Source of the DNA: Paenarthrobacter nitroguajacolicus
Lineage (GTDB): Bacteria; Actinomycetota; Actinomycetes; Actinomycetales; Micrococcaceae
Assembly (NCBI RefSeq): GCF_007786235.1
Contig: NZ_VNFK01000018.1
Location: 1-64,000, forward strand
Direction: 5' to 3'
DNA length: 64,000 nucleotides
The position numbers and the translations under genes are program-made. Positions 41,033 through 49,667 of this stretch are shown piece by piece (position 1 is the stretch's first letter; the number at the start of each line of letters is the position of its first letter). The notes under the pieces are model-generated. The model ran no database searches, was not told the DNA's origin, and saw nothing but the letters and a program-made list of their open reading frames with translations.

Positions 41033-42103
41033 ATGAACGAATCAGCCATGATTTCTGAGTTGGACCTCGAAATCGTGAACGCCCTGCAGATCAACCCGCG
41101 GGCCGAATGGAGCCGGATCGCGGACGCCTTGGGCCTGTCCGGACCGACGGTCGCACGGCGATGGAATGCCCTCGCAGCGCAGGGCCAGGCCTGGATCACG
41201 CCTGCTCCCGGCCAGCGCTACCTCAGTTCAGGCTGGTCGGCGTTCATCCACCTCTCCTCGGTGCCCAGCGACAGCGAGGCCCTCATCGAGCACCTCTGCG
41301 CCGAGCCGGCGTTTGGCACGGTCTCGCTGGTCACTGGTTCGCATGACCTCTTTGTGGACTGCTTTGCCTCCAGCCACGAAGAACTCATGGATATCGTCAC
41401 TGGCTCCTTTCCGGGGCTGCCCGGCGTCACGCATCGCGAGGTGGTCTTTGTCACCAGGCTCTACCGCCAAGCTTCGGAATGGCGCAGCGGCACGCTGGAA
41501 CCTGCGCGGGCACGACTGGTGCTGGCGGAGCCACTGCCTGAGCAGGCGGCTTACTCCCCCGACAACTTGGATGCAGCTTTGCTGGAGGAGCTTGCCAAGG
41601 ATGGCCGCGCCAGTTGGGCGGAACTGGGAGCTTCTTGCGGCGTCTCACCCCAAACGGCACGGCGCCGGGTGGAGCGGTTCCTCGCCACCGGCTACATCAC
41701 GCTGCGCTGCGATACCTCCACGTCCGCCCAGCAAGGACTGCGCGAAGTGACCCTGGTTCTCAATGTCCCTGCCCAGTACGTTGACGACGTCGGCCGCTAC
41801 TTCGCCGCGCTGGGGAACTGCCGGTTGAGTGCACAGGTCCTGGGGGCACAGAACTTGCTGGTCACCCTCTGGGTCCGTGACTACCTGGAAGTTCAGGGGT
41901 ACGAACGCGAACTGGCCGAGCGGGCACCCGGCAGCTCGGTCATCTCACGGCAAGCAGTGGTCCGGACGTACAAGCGGCTCGGCCATGTCCTTGATGAATC
42001 CGGACGCAGCCTGAGGGTGGTGCCGCTGCCGCTGTGGAGGGACGACACCCCCAAAATTGACTCTGGACGAGGCATCGAATCACCGGCAGGATCAGACGCA
42101 TGA
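41033..42103 (+). CDS. Lrp/AsnC-family regulator with two HTH-ligand modules
   Basis: This 356-residue protein is a tandem Lrp/AsnC protein: one HTH (about 5-55, IVNALQINPRAEWSRIADAL and SGPTVARRWN), a RAM-like ligand domain, then a second HTH (about 180-230, LLEELAKDGRASWAELGASC and SPQTARRRVE) and a second ligand domain. Such fused regulators control neighbouring amino-acid or amidohydrolase genes; the divergent M20/MFS operon is the obvious target. Starts at 41030, 41033 and 41048 are possible; AGCAGG favours 41033. A VOC gene overlaps the end by 4 bp. Confidence 0.88.
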   Translation: MNESAMISELDLEIVNALQINPRAEWSRIADALGLSGPTVARRWNALAAQGQAWITPAPGQRYLSSGWSAFIHLSSVPSDSEALIEHLCAEPAFGTVSLVTGSHDLFVDCFASSHEELMDIVTGSFPGLPGVTHREVVFVTRLYRQASEWRSGTLEPARARLVLAEPLPEQAAYSPDNLDAALLEELAKDGRASWAELGASCGVSPQTARRRVERFLATGYITLRCDTSTSAQQGLREVTLVLNVPAQYVDDVGRYFAALGNCRLSAQVLGAQNLLVTLWVRDYLEVQGYERELAERAPGSSVISRQAVVRTYKRLGHVLDESGRSLRVVPLPLWRDDTPKIDSGRGIESPAGSDA

Positions 42104-42519
42104 CTACGTCCATTTTCGTAAACCTGCCCGTCAGCGACCTTGAAGCGTCCAAGGCCTTTTACACAGCGCTTGGTTACACCATCAACCCGAACTTCACCGA
42201 CGAAACCGCCGCCTGCGTGGTGTTCAGCGACACCATCTACGCCATGCTCCTGACGCACGCCAAGTTCAGCGAGTTCACCAAGCAGCCCATTGCGGACACC
42301 CGGAACTCGACGGCGGCCATCGTTGCCCTTTCGGCCGACAGCCGTGAAGACGTGGATGCGCTGGCCACCAAGGCGCTTGAGGCCGGCGGCTCGGAGACTT
42401 ACGACGCCCAGGACCTCGGCTTCATGTACAGCCGGGCGTTCCGTGACCTGGATGGCCACCACTGGGAAGTCCTGTGGATGGACGAGGCCGCAGCCCAGGC
42501 TGGTCCGCCGGAACACTAG
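42100..42519 (+). CDS. VOC/glyoxalase-family protein
   Basis: This 139-residue VOC-fold protein starts MTTSIFVNLPVSDLEASKAF and ends with the typical RDLDGHHWEVLWMD. It resembles the extradiol/glyoxalase-like proteins of the YaeR/PhnB-type group, of unknown substrate; several of the usual metal ligands appear replaced, so it may not be metal-dependent. Coupled to the Lrp-type regulator by ATGA. Confidence 0.85.
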   Translation: MTTSIFVNLPVSDLEASKAFYTALGYTINPNFTDETAACVVFSDTIYAMLLTHAKFSEFTKQPIADTRNSTAAIVALSADSREDVDALATKALEAGGSETYDAQDLGFMYSRAFRDLDGHHWEVLWMDEAAAQAGPPEH

Positions 42520-42535
42520 CCAAATTCACGTCGTT

Positions 42536-42577
42536 GGCCCGCTATTCCGTCGCTGGTTGGCAACGGAATAGCGGGCC
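42536..42577. terminator. Bidirectional terminator between the VOC and DUF1304 genes
   Basis: Perfect 15-bp stem GGCCCGCTATTCCGT with complement at 42563-42577 and a 12-nt loop, between convergent genes. Confidence 0.85.
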
Positions 42578-42587
42578 TTCAACGTTG

Positions 42588-42983
42588 CTAATTATTCAGC
42601 GTCACGGCCAGCACGCCGAGCACGACGGCGAGCAGGGGCGTTGCGCCTTGGATGGTGGCCGCACGGAGGTACTTCTTGCCGCTGGCAGCAAGAACCAGGG
42701 CGGCCAGGAGCATGGAACCGCAGCTGCTGAACACCAGGGTCCAACCAACCTGGGGCGACCCAGCCCAGACGGCGATGATACCGACCAGCGCACCGATGGC
42801 CAGGAACAAGTTGTAGAAGCCCTGGTTGTACGCGAGTGATTTGGTGGTTTCCGCGTCGGCCTGCGAGGTGATGCTAAAGGTTTTCCAGGTTTTGGGCTTG
42901 GTCCACGTAATGGACTCCATGGTGAAGATATAGACGTGCAGCAATGCCGCAATCAGGGCAAAAATCAGGGAGGCCAGGATCAT
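42588..42983 (-). CDS. DUF1304 family membrane protein
   Basis: This 131-residue four-helix membrane protein has the DUF1304 pattern: MESITWTKPKTWKTF in the first loop and AYNQGFYNLFLAIG at helix 2. Function unknown; family members occur alone and in stress or sugar contexts. It is read in the same direction as the upstream aldolase gene (51 bp apart) and might be cotranscribed with the acid-sugar operon, but its own terminator is the next hairpin. Confidence 0.88.
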   Translation of the reverse strand: MILASLIFALIAALLHVYIFTMESITWTKPKTWKTFSITSQADAETTKSLAYNQGFYNLFLAIGALVGIIAVWAGSPQVGWTLVFSSCGSMLLAALVLAASGKKYLRAATIQGATPLLAVVLGVLAVTLNN

Positions 42984-43033
42984 GGTTTGATCCTAGCCTC
43001 CCTGTGTTCCCGGGCTTGGGTGCCGCGCAGGAC

Positions 43034-43909
43034 CTAGGCGGTGAGCAGCGCCAGGGTTGCGCCTGCGAAGGTACCCGCCGAACTGTTCCACAGGGCCAAC
43101 AGGCCTTGGAGATTCTCCCCGTCGGCCCGGTGTGCCGCGGTTTCGGCCTCCAAGGTGGACAGAATTCCCGTGCGCAGCTCAGTGTTGAAGTTCACCTTGC
43201 CAACCTGCAGGGAGGGAGCCTTCGCCAACTCGTCGGCAGGGATGCCGGAAGCGCCGTGGAGTACCAGAGGAACCCCGGTCCGTGCAGCGACATCCTGCAG
43301 CACGTCCCAGCGAATGTTGGGCTCGCCCTTGTACTTGCCGTGCACGTTGCCCACGGCCACGGCCAGCAACTGCGCACCCGTTCGCTCCACGAATTCGGCC
43401 ACCTGCGCGGGGTTGGTGAGCCCCGCAACCGAACCGCCGGCGTCGTGCGCTGCATCTTCGGCACCGAACGCCTTGTCCTCATCGCCCGCAAGGCCGCCCA
43501 GCTCCGCTTCAAGCACGACGTCGGCTGCACCTTGGGCGTCCAGCGCGGCACGGACTTCGCGGACCAAAGCGATGTTGTCCTCGTAGGGCAGCGACGACCC
43601 GTCAGCCAAGACCGCATCTGCGCCAGCCGCCACGGAGTCACGGATGACGTTCAGATCCGAAGCGTGGTCCAGCTGGACGGAGACCGGGACGCTGGCGGAG
43701 TCCGCCAGACCACGGAGGGCTGCAATGAGGCGCAGTCCATTGGGTGTGGACGCGGTCTTCGGAGCCACCAACAGGATCACGCCGAGCCGGGCTTCCTCCG
43801 CCGCCGAAACAACAGCAAGCGCGGTGGTGAAGTCGTAGCAGGTAAAGGCCGGAACAGCGGAGCGGGAGGATAGGGCTGAGTTGACTAGCTGATCGAGTTT
43901 GGCGCGCAT
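43034..43909 (-). CDS. Class II (FBA-type) zinc aldolase
   Basis: This 291-residue protein belongs to the class II fructose-bisphosphate/tagatose-bisphosphate aldolase family. Zinc and catalytic motifs are VSVQLDHASD, VLEAELGGLAGDED, AVAVGNVHGKYKG and PLVLHGASGIP. The ATG overlaps the last base of the gntP stop (TAATG). In known four-carbon acid pathways the final cleavage is done by an AraD-like class II aldolase (OtnC), not this family, so the operon may make a different phosphate ester or use a functional replacement. Substrate by context is a 3-keto-tetronate-4-phosphate or related ester. Confidence 0.9.
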   Translation of the reverse strand: MRAKLDQLVNSALSSRSAVPAFTCYDFTTALAVVSAAEEARLGVILLVAPKTASTPNGLRLIAALRGLADSASVPVSVQLDHASDLNVIRDSVAAGADAVLADGSSLPYEDNIALVREVRAALDAQGAADVVLEAELGGLAGDEDKAFGAEDAAHDAGGSVAGLTNPAQVAEFVERTGAQLLAVAVGNVHGKYKGEPNIRWDVLQDVAARTGVPLVLHGASGIPADELAKAPSLQVGKVNFNTELRTGILSTLEAETAAHRADGENLQGLLALWNSSAGTFAGATLALLTA

Positions 43910-45375
43910 TAGTGGGCCAGCCCTCCTACCAGGATCCACGCCACGTAGGTCAGGGCGAAGCCAGCCAGGCCCAGGATGGTGGTGAGGACGGTCCAGGTCC
44001 TGAGGCCGTCGGAAACCGTGAGGCCGTAGTAACGGATCACGGTCCAGAAGCCGGCATCAGTCACGTGGGACAGGCCGAGGGAACCAAAGCCGATGGCGAT
44101 GACGATCACGGCGATCTGGGCGGGCGTGTAGCCACCTTCCATCACGGCAGAGGTCAGCAGGCCGGTGGTTGTCACGATGGCGACGGTCGCCGAACCCTGT
44201 GCTGCGCGCAAGGCCAGCGAGATGATGAAGCCGAGCACGATCACCGGCAGGCCGAGGCTGTCCAAGGTGTGGGAGAGTGCGGCTCCGATGCCGGAGGTGC
44301 GGAGGACTTCACCGAACACGCCGCCGGCTGCCACCACCATGAGGATGGACGCGATGGGAGGCAGTGCGCCTTCGAAGATTTCCCCGGTTTCCTTCAGGGA
44401 CCAGTTGCGGCGGACGGCCAGCAGGAAGAAGGAGAGTGCAACGGCCACGAGAAGGGCGAAGAACGGGTTGCCGATGAACGCGGCCACGCCGTACCAGTAG
44501 TTGTCCTTGGCGATGGTCAGAGTGCCGACAGTGCCGAGGAGGATCTGGACGATCGGAGCGGCGATCAGGAACATAATCAAGCCGGGACGCGGAGGGGCGA
44601 TGGCACGGGCGCCGGGACCGTCGTGGCCCACGTGGACAAGGGAATCGGAACCAAACTCTTCAACCTGCTGCTTCACGCCGGGGAGAAGCTCGTAGTCCTT
44701 GCGGTTCATGATGCTGGCAACCCAGTAGGACAGGAAGCCAAGGGGGATGCAGATGATCAGCGAGATCATCGTGATGAGTCCGATGTCAGCGCCGAAGACG
44801 CCGGCGCCTGCCACGATGCCCGGGTGCGGCGGAACTGCAACGTGGATGGACAGCATGATGCCGGCCATGGGCAGGCCGAACTTGATCGGGTGGACGTTGG
44901 CGATCTTCGCGAAGGCATAGACGATCGGGACCAGGACGATCACGCCCACCTCGAAGAAGACGGGGATCGCCACGAGGAAGCCGACTGCGGTCAACGCGAC
45001 GGCAACACGCTTGGCGCCAAGCTTCTCAGTGAAGTGGGTGGCCAGCGACTGCACACCGCCGGAAACTTCGATCATCCGTCCCAGGATGGCGCCGAGGGCA
45101 ATCAGCAATGCGACCTTGCCCATGGTGCTGCCGACGCCGTTGGTTACCACGGTGAAGATGTCCTTGAGCGGAATCTGGGCCGCAACGCCTACCAGGATGC
45201 TGACTGCGAGCAGGGCAACGAATGCCTGGATCTTGAAACGGATGATCAGCACCAGCAACAGGGCGATGCCTGCGGCAGCGATGGTCAGCAGAAGGGGTGT
45301 TCCCAGCTCCACTGCGGGCTTGATGGCGGGGGCGTCGGCCGCCCGGACCATCAGCGAGTTCACGAGGGGATTCAT
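43909..45375 (-). CDS. gntP: GntP-family gluconate/acid-sugar permease
   Basis: This 488-residue protein has 12 or more membrane helices and GntP motifs such as IPVFFEVGVIVLVPIVYAFA, AVPPHPGIVAGAGVFGAD and LRAAQGSATVAIVTTTGLL. The family imports gluconate and related aldonates by proton symport. In this operon the likely substrates are four-carbon acids such as threonate or erythronate. A long hairpin lies between it and the upstream dehydrogenase gene and may lower its expression. Confidence 0.93.
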   Translation of the reverse strand: MNPLVNSLMVRAADAPAIKPAVELGTPLLLTIAAAGIALLLVLIIRFKIQAFVALLAVSILVGVAAQIPLKDIFTVVTNGVGSTMGKVALLIALGAILGRMIEVSGGVQSLATHFTEKLGAKRVAVALTAVGFLVAIPVFFEVGVIVLVPIVYAFAKIANVHPIKFGLPMAGIMLSIHVAVPPHPGIVAGAGVFGADIGLITMISLIICIPLGFLSYWVASIMNRKDYELLPGVKQQVEEFGSDSLVHVGHDGPGARAIAPPRPGLIMFLIAAPIVQILLGTVGTLTIAKDNYWYGVAAFIGNPFFALLVAVALSFFLLAVRRNWSLKETGEIFEGALPPIASILMVVAAGGVFGEVLRTSGIGAALSHTLDSLGLPVIVLGFIISLALRAAQGSATVAIVTTTGLLTSAVMEGGYTPAQIAVIVIAIGFGSLGLSHVTDAGFWTVIRYYGLTVSDGLRTWTVLTTILGLAGFALTYVAWILVGGLAH

Positions 45376-45441
45376 TGGGGGGTGTCTCCTTTGACATACC
45401 AGTCTAGGGAAGACCGGCGGAGGTTACTTGTTGGGGGGTGT

Positions 45442-45506
45442 GGAGTTTTTGTACAGCTAATGCCCTTCAGAGGGGCTCATGAGGGCGTTAGGTGTACAAA
45501 AACTCC
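45442..45506 (-). terminator. Long hairpin between the dehydrogenase and gntP genes
   Basis: Two 25-nt arms (45442-45466 and 45482-45506) pair with three mismatched or G-T positions around a 15-nt loop. It is inside what should be one operon, so it may act as an attenuator, processing site or partial terminator. Confidence 0.6.
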
Positions 45507-45513
45507 CGGGAGG

Positions 45514-46416
45514 TTAGGCGGTGCGCTTGGCGGGCGCGACAACCTTGATGACGGCGGAGTCGTCTGCAGCGGCGAGGCCCTGGGCCTGGCCGAGCAAGTA
45601 CAGCTGTTCAGCGGCAGCGGCAACGGGTGCGGCGAGGCCGGCGGCGCGGGTTGCCTTGCCCACGATGCCCATGTCCTTGACGAAGATGTCCAGGCGGCTG
45701 AGGACCTCGGCGCCGTCTTCCGTGTAGGCCTCAAGGATGCGCGGGCCGCGGTTGGAGAGCATGAAGGATCCGGCGGCTCCGGCTTCGAGGGCGGCGAGGG
45801 TCTTCGCTTGGTCCAGGCCGAGGGCATCGGCGAGGGCCATGGCCTCCGCAGCGGCGGCGATGTGCACGCCGCATAGGAGCTGGTTGACGGTCTTGAGTGC
45901 CTGACCGTCGCCGGGCTTGTCGCCCACGATGCTCAAGGTGGAGGCCAGCAGTTCCAGTGCCGGACGTGCCTTTTCGAGGGCCTCGGGCTCGGCGCCCACC
46001 ACGATCAGCAGGTCACCTTCACCGGCACGCTTGGGGCCGCCGGACAGCGGAGCGTCAACCAGAGAAACTCCGTACTCGGCCAGCTTGGCGACCGTTGCCG
46101 GGATGGCTTCGGTGCCCACTGTGCTGCCGAGAATTACGACGGCGCCCGGCTTCAGTACCGGGGCCACGCCGTTCTCGCCGAAGAGGACATCGTTGAGTTG
46201 CTCGCCGTTGCGGACCGCCAGGAGCAGGGCGTCGGCGTCCTGGGACGCTTCTCGGGCCGAGGCGAAGGTCTTGATGCCTGCTGCGGCGGCGAGTTCCAGA
46301 CGGGGCTCTGCAATGTCGAAGCCGTGCACGGTCAGCTCGGACGCGAGCCGGGTTGCCATGGGCAGGCCCATGGCACCAAGGCCCAGGACGGTGACGGTGT
46401 AGTTGCTGCTGGTCAT
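45514..46416 (-). CDS. ltnD: L-threonate dehydrogenase-like 3-hydroxyacid dehydrogenase
   Basis: This 300-residue protein is a beta-hydroxyacid dehydrogenase: GLGAMGLPMA Rossmann loop, DAPLSGGPKRAGEGDLLI substrate loop, and the catalytic lysine in ALKTVNQLLCG. It groups with the L-threonate/D-erythronate dehydrogenases that oxidise C2 of four-carbon acids with NAD+. The ATG at 46416 is taken because GGAG lies 7 bp upstream; an ATG at 46428 lacks a site. Kinase, permease and aldolase neighbours support the role, but the exact isomer used is not predictable. Confidence 0.88.
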   Translation of the reverse strand: MTSSNYTVTVLGLGAMGLPMATRLASELTVHGFDIAEPRLELAAAAGIKTFASAREASQDADALLLAVRNGEQLNDVLFGENGVAPVLKPGAVVILGSTVGTEAIPATVAKLAEYGVSLVDAPLSGGPKRAGEGDLLIVVGAEPEALEKARPALELLASTLSIVGDKPGDGQALKTVNQLLCGVHIAAAAEAMALADALGLDQAKTLAALEAGAAGSFMLSNRGPRILEAYTEDGAEVLSRLDIFVKDMGIVGKATRAAGLAAPVAAAAEQLYLLGQAQGLAAADDSAVIKVVAPAKRTA

Positions 46417-46441
46417 GGTGTTCTCCATTGAATTTTGGCTG

Positions 46442-47956
46442 TTAGAAGGTTGCGCTGAGCTTGCGGGTGACCTGGGTCAGGGATTGGTCGTCGCCCACGT
46501 TGCCGGCGAAGACGATGTACGGGATACCCTTTGCGGGACCGTCCACCGGCTCCCACAGTGAGACGATGCCCGGGAGCATGGGGCCGCGGACGATCGCGTG
46601 GCGGATTTCCAGGCCGTGGGCGGCCACGTCCGAGGATGTGATGCCGCCCTTGGCGATGACGAAGCGCGGCGGGAAGCTCTTCAGGGTGCGGTTTACAACG
46701 GCCACGACGGCGGCGGAGACGGTGCGGGCGATCTTCAGGCTCGCTGCGGCGTCGTCGGTCTTGATGAGCAGTCGGCTGGTGTGGACGATCACGTCACCGC
46801 TGCGGAGGGCGTCCACGACGTCGGACACAACGGTTCCGATGTACGCGTCGGCTTCTGCTTCGCCCTGGGTTTTGGTTCCGGCAATGAGCTTCTCGACGTC
46901 GATTTCGATGGTCCTCGCCGAGCTGTGCTGTGCCGTGAGGTCGTTGAGCTGCCGGGTGGTGACGCCCACGTGGGAACCCACCACGATCAAGCCGCCGGCT
47001 GCGGAGGGAGTGTTGCCTGCAAAGGCCTCTTCGGAGGTCAGCGCGGTGCGGATCTCCTGGCCGATGCGTCCACGCACGAACGGCGGACCTACGCGGTAGA
47101 GGAGCTTCTTGCCCCGGCGTTCCGCTTCTTCGAGGCCAAGGGCCAGTGCGCGGAAGTCGTTCTCGGTGACAATGTCGGCCACGATCGGCGTGGAGTCGGT
47201 GGCGGACTCGAGGGCGTCAGCGATGGCCTTCGCGGAGATGGCGGGGTCTTGGGCGGAGGCGCCCGCGCGGATGATGTTGAGGTCCAGGACGATCACGTCG
47301 CTGGCGGGGAATCGGCCCTGCGACTTTTCCTCCACGTACTTGGCCATCTCTGAATTGGCGAAACCGAAGCTCGCGTCCTTGGCGAATTCCGTTTCGGCCA
47401 CGGGGGTGAGGGTGCCGGCGTCGCCCCGCATGTAGTGCACTCCGCCAATGGTGACGCGTCCGGCGTCGGGGAAGGCTGGAACGATCACCACGCCGTCGGT
47501 GGTTTCGCCGGTTTCAGCAGCCACGGTGGCGGCGATGACGTCCGGCTCCAGCGGGTAGTGTCCGCGGAGGGTGGAGTCGCTGCGGCTGACGAAACCCAGG
47601 CGCAGCCGAGGACCAGCACCGGTGCCGGCTGCTGCCTCAAGGGCGTTCCGCACGATTTCCTCGTTGCGGGCGGCGGCTTCTGCCGGATCCAAGCTGCGGG
47701 TGTTGGTGAGGACGTAGACAGCGGGCTTGGTCTGGTTCTCGCGGATATGGGTAAACGCCCACACAAAGTCCGCGACGTCCCAGCGGGTGAGGACAGCAAG
47801 ATCCGCAACGGACTGCGTGCCGGTGGGGTCGTCGTCGAGGACTACCAGGACGCGGGGGGACGTTGCCGACGACGCCGCAACGGCGTCCGCAACCAACTGA
47901 GCAGGAATCTGGACTTCCGCCGGGAAAGCGGCCAGTACGTCGGCTTCAAGGGTCAC
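46442..47956 (-). CDS. Four-carbon acid sugar kinase (DUF1537)
   Basis: This 504-residue protein belongs to the OtnK/LtnK/DtnK-type kinases that phosphorylate 3-ketotetronates or threonate. The N-terminal ADP/substrate motif VVLDDDPTGTQSVADLAVLT and the C-terminal PPRFVIAKGGITSSDVA and FAGNVGDDQSL are diagnostic. The start is either ATG 47968 or GTG 47956; GGAG located 6 bp before the GTG favours the latter. It opens the operon kinase-dehydrogenase-permease-aldolase, and a FadR-type operator lies about 35 bp upstream. Confidence 0.9.
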   Translation of the reverse strand: MTLEADVLAAFPAEVQIPAQLVADAVAASSATSPRVLVVLDDDPTGTQSVADLAVLTRWDVADFVWAFTHIRENQTKPAVYVLTNTRSLDPAEAAARNEEIVRNALEAAAGTGAGPRLRLGFVSRSDSTLRGHYPLEPDVIAATVAAETGETTDGVVIVPAFPDAGRVTIGGVHYMRGDAGTLTPVAETEFAKDASFGFANSEMAKYVEEKSQGRFPASDVIVLDLNIIRAGASAQDPAISAKAIADALESATDSTPIVADIVTENDFRALALGLEEAERRGKKLLYRVGPPFVRGRIGQEIRTALTSEEAFAGNTPSAAGGLIVVGSHVGVTTRQLNDLTAQHSSARTIEIDVEKLIAGTKTQGEAEADAYIGTVVSDVVDALRSGDVIVHTSRLLIKTDDAAASLKIARTVSAAVVAVVNRTLKSFPPRFVIAKGGITSSDVAAHGLEIRHAIVRGPMLPGIVSLWEPVDGPAKGIPYIVFAGNVGDDQSLTQVTRKLSATF

Positions 47957-48002
47957 TGTGCACTCCATCGTGGGAAATCTCTGTTGCGGTTAAGTGAATG
48001 TA

Positions 48003-48017
48003 AGATGTCAGACATCT
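48003..48017. promoter_or_regulatory. FadR-type operator upstream of the acid-sugar operon
   Basis: AGATGTCAGACATCT is a perfect inverted repeat with a 1-bp centre; the TGTCnGACA core is typical of FadR-subfamily GntR regulators. It recurs at 48888-48902 before the GntR gene. Confidence 0.75.
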
Positions 48018-48087
48018 AACATTTGAATGCTAGTGTGACACACGGCTCTTCACCGCGCAAGGTGCCCCGGATCACTAGGCTGGGGGC

Positions 48088-48888
48088 ATGGCTGACAGCG
48101 CGGTTCCGCTTCCGTTTGTGGACGTTCGAACGCCCACGCTTGTTACGGACGCTGTACCAGCGGTGCTGATCCACGGCTGGGCATCGGGTTCCGCTTATTG
48201 GGAACCGTTAGTGGAGAAGCTGCTCGACGGCGGCCGGACAGTGTGGATAGTCGACCTTCCGGGCTATCACCCAAGGCAGGAGCTGCCGCTGGATTTCGAA
48301 TGGACGCTGGACACCGCGGCCGCTTCGGTAGCTGCAGCCCTGGACGCCCGAGGTGGCGGTCCCGTGCATTTGGTGGGACATTCCATGGGCGGCAGCGTCT
48401 CGCTGACCCTGGCCGCAGCCCGCCCGGAGCTTGTGGCCACGGTGACGCTGGTGGGAATGGTTCCGGCTCCTCAAAATGAGGGCTTCAAGAACCTCCTCGT
48501 GTCGCAGCTGGAACAAGGGTTCTTCGACGCCGGCACCAAGGCCAAACTCATGGGCGCCTGGTACGGGACCTTGCCGGACGAAGATATGGAGTTGCTCAGC
48601 AAGGGTTTCGACGCGCCCTTCCCGGTGCTGTCCGCCAGCGCATTGGCGGCCATGACCGGCGTCGAACCTTCAGTGCCCGGGCGCGTTCACGCGCCGCTGC
48701 TGGTCATCGCCGGAACCGGCGACCGCGTGCGACCCATCGAGCAAATGGCCGCGTTCGTGGAAGCCAGCCCGAATCGGCAGCTCAAGGCCATTCCCGGGGC
48801 GGGCCACAGCGTCCACTGGGAGCAGCCGCAGGAATGCGCCGAGGCGTTGCATAAGTTTTGGAGAACGAGCTGGCCACCGCCAGCGTAA
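48088..48888 (+). CDS. Alpha/beta hydrolase
   Basis: This 266-residue protein is an alpha/beta hydrolase: nucleophile elbow GHSMGGS (Ser about 94), acid in the segment IAGTGDRVRP, and catalytic His in GAGHSVHWEQP. The start ILIHGWASG-like oxyanion loop VLIHGWASGSAYWE is intact. It is divergent from the acid-sugar operon and shares the operator region, so it may hydrolyse a lactone or ester feeding that pathway; this is inference. The GntR gene follows 77 bp downstream. Confidence 0.87.
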   Translation: MADSAVPLPFVDVRTPTLVTDAVPAVLIHGWASGSAYWEPLVEKLLDGGRTVWIVDLPGYHPRQELPLDFEWTLDTAAASVAAALDARGGGPVHLVGHSMGGSVSLTLAAARPELVATVTLVGMVPAPQNEGFKNLLVSQLEQGFFDAGTKAKLMGAWYGTLPDEDMELLSKGFDAPFPVLSASALAAMTGVEPSVPGRVHAPLLVIAGTGDRVRPIEQMAAFVEASPNRQLKAIPGAGHSVHWEQPQECAEALHKFWRTSWPPPA

Positions 48889-48902
48889 GATGTCTGACAA
48901 CC
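48888..48902 (+). promoter_or_regulatory. Second FadR-type operator, before the GntR gene
   Basis: AGATGTCTGACAACC contains TGTCTGACA, matching the core of the operator at 48003-48017, and overlaps the hydrolase stop codon. It probably mediates autoregulation. Confidence 0.6.
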
Positions 48903-48965
48903 ATCCGGTCCCGGGGGAAAATCCAAGGGCCGCCGGGCGGTCTGAAGTACAGGGAATGGGGATAT

Positions 48966-49667
48966 ATGGCACGCAAGTCGCTGGTCGGCGTCGTAGCTGA
49001 TGAGTTGCTGGACAGGATCGTGGCGGGCGAGTTTCCGCCCGGAACGGTGGTCCCGGGCGAGCTTGAGCTCAGCGCCAAGCATGAGGTGAGCCGCATGACC
49101 GTGCGTGAAGCCATGAAGACCCTGGAAGCTCAGCGGATCCTCAGCGTGGAGCGAGGCCGCGGAACATTCGTTAACCCCCTGAATCAGTGGGCTTCACTGG
49201 AAGCAGTCTTGCGCGCTGCCTCGGAGGGTACCAAAGACGCAGCCGCAGCCATACAGTTGATCGAGCTGCGGCGGATGCTCGAGACGGGAGCCTGCGAACT
49301 GGCCGCCGAACGCATCTCCGACGCTGAGCTCACGGCACTCAAAGAGCACGTGGAAAAGATGCAGTCCGCGCACGAAGTCAATGACCTTGCCGGGTTCGTG
49401 GAAGCCGACCTGGCCTTCCACGACGTGATCCTCCACGCTTCCGGCAATGTGTTTGTGGCCGTGCTGTTCGAGCCACTGCACCGCGTCCTGGAGGCCCGAC
49501 GCACGGAGACCTCCGCTTTCCCGGAAATCCAGGAACATGCCATCGGCCATCACCGGAAGATCGCCGCGGCCCTGGAATCCCGCAATCCCAATGAAGCCCG
49601 GCTCGCGATGGACGCCCACATGCAGCAGACCCTGGACGACCTGAAGACGTACGTGTTGGAGGCGTAG
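48966..49667 (+). CDS. FadR-subfamily GntR regulator of the acid-sugar operon
   Basis: This 233-residue regulator has a GntR winged helix (about 5-70, VADELLDRIVAGEFPPGT and VSRMTVREAMKTLEAQ) and an FCD ligand domain with the metal-type residues in EADLAFHDVILHASGN, HHRKIAAALESRNP and MDAHMQQTL. Such FCD proteins sense acids bound to a metal, fitting a pathway acid. The operators at 48003-48017 and 48888-48902 match the FadR core. ATG at 48966 follows a GGGGATAT region; upstream ATGs are absent. Confidence 0.9.
   Translation: MARKSLVGVVADELLDRIVAGEFPPGTVVPGELELSAKHEVSRMTVREAMKTLEAQRILSVERGRGTFVNPLNQWASLEAVLRAASEGTKDAAAAIQLIELRRMLETGACELAAERISDAELTALKEHVEKMQSAHEVNDLAGFVEADLAFHDVILHASGNVFVAVLFEPLHRVLEARRTETSAFPEIQEHAIGHHRKIAAALESRNPNEARLAMDAHMQQTLDDLKTYVLEA

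Noticed and set aside
40765..41058. 97-codon plus-strand frame with LRVFG repeats
   Set aside because: Its start lies inside the MFS gene on the other strand, and the repeats are simply the translation of the 15-bp tandem DNA repeats in the intergenic region.
43912..45876. 654-codon plus-strand frame over gntP and the dehydrogenase
   Set aside because: Antisense shadow, very rich in Asp, Gly, His and Gln; the minus-strand genes have clear family motifs.
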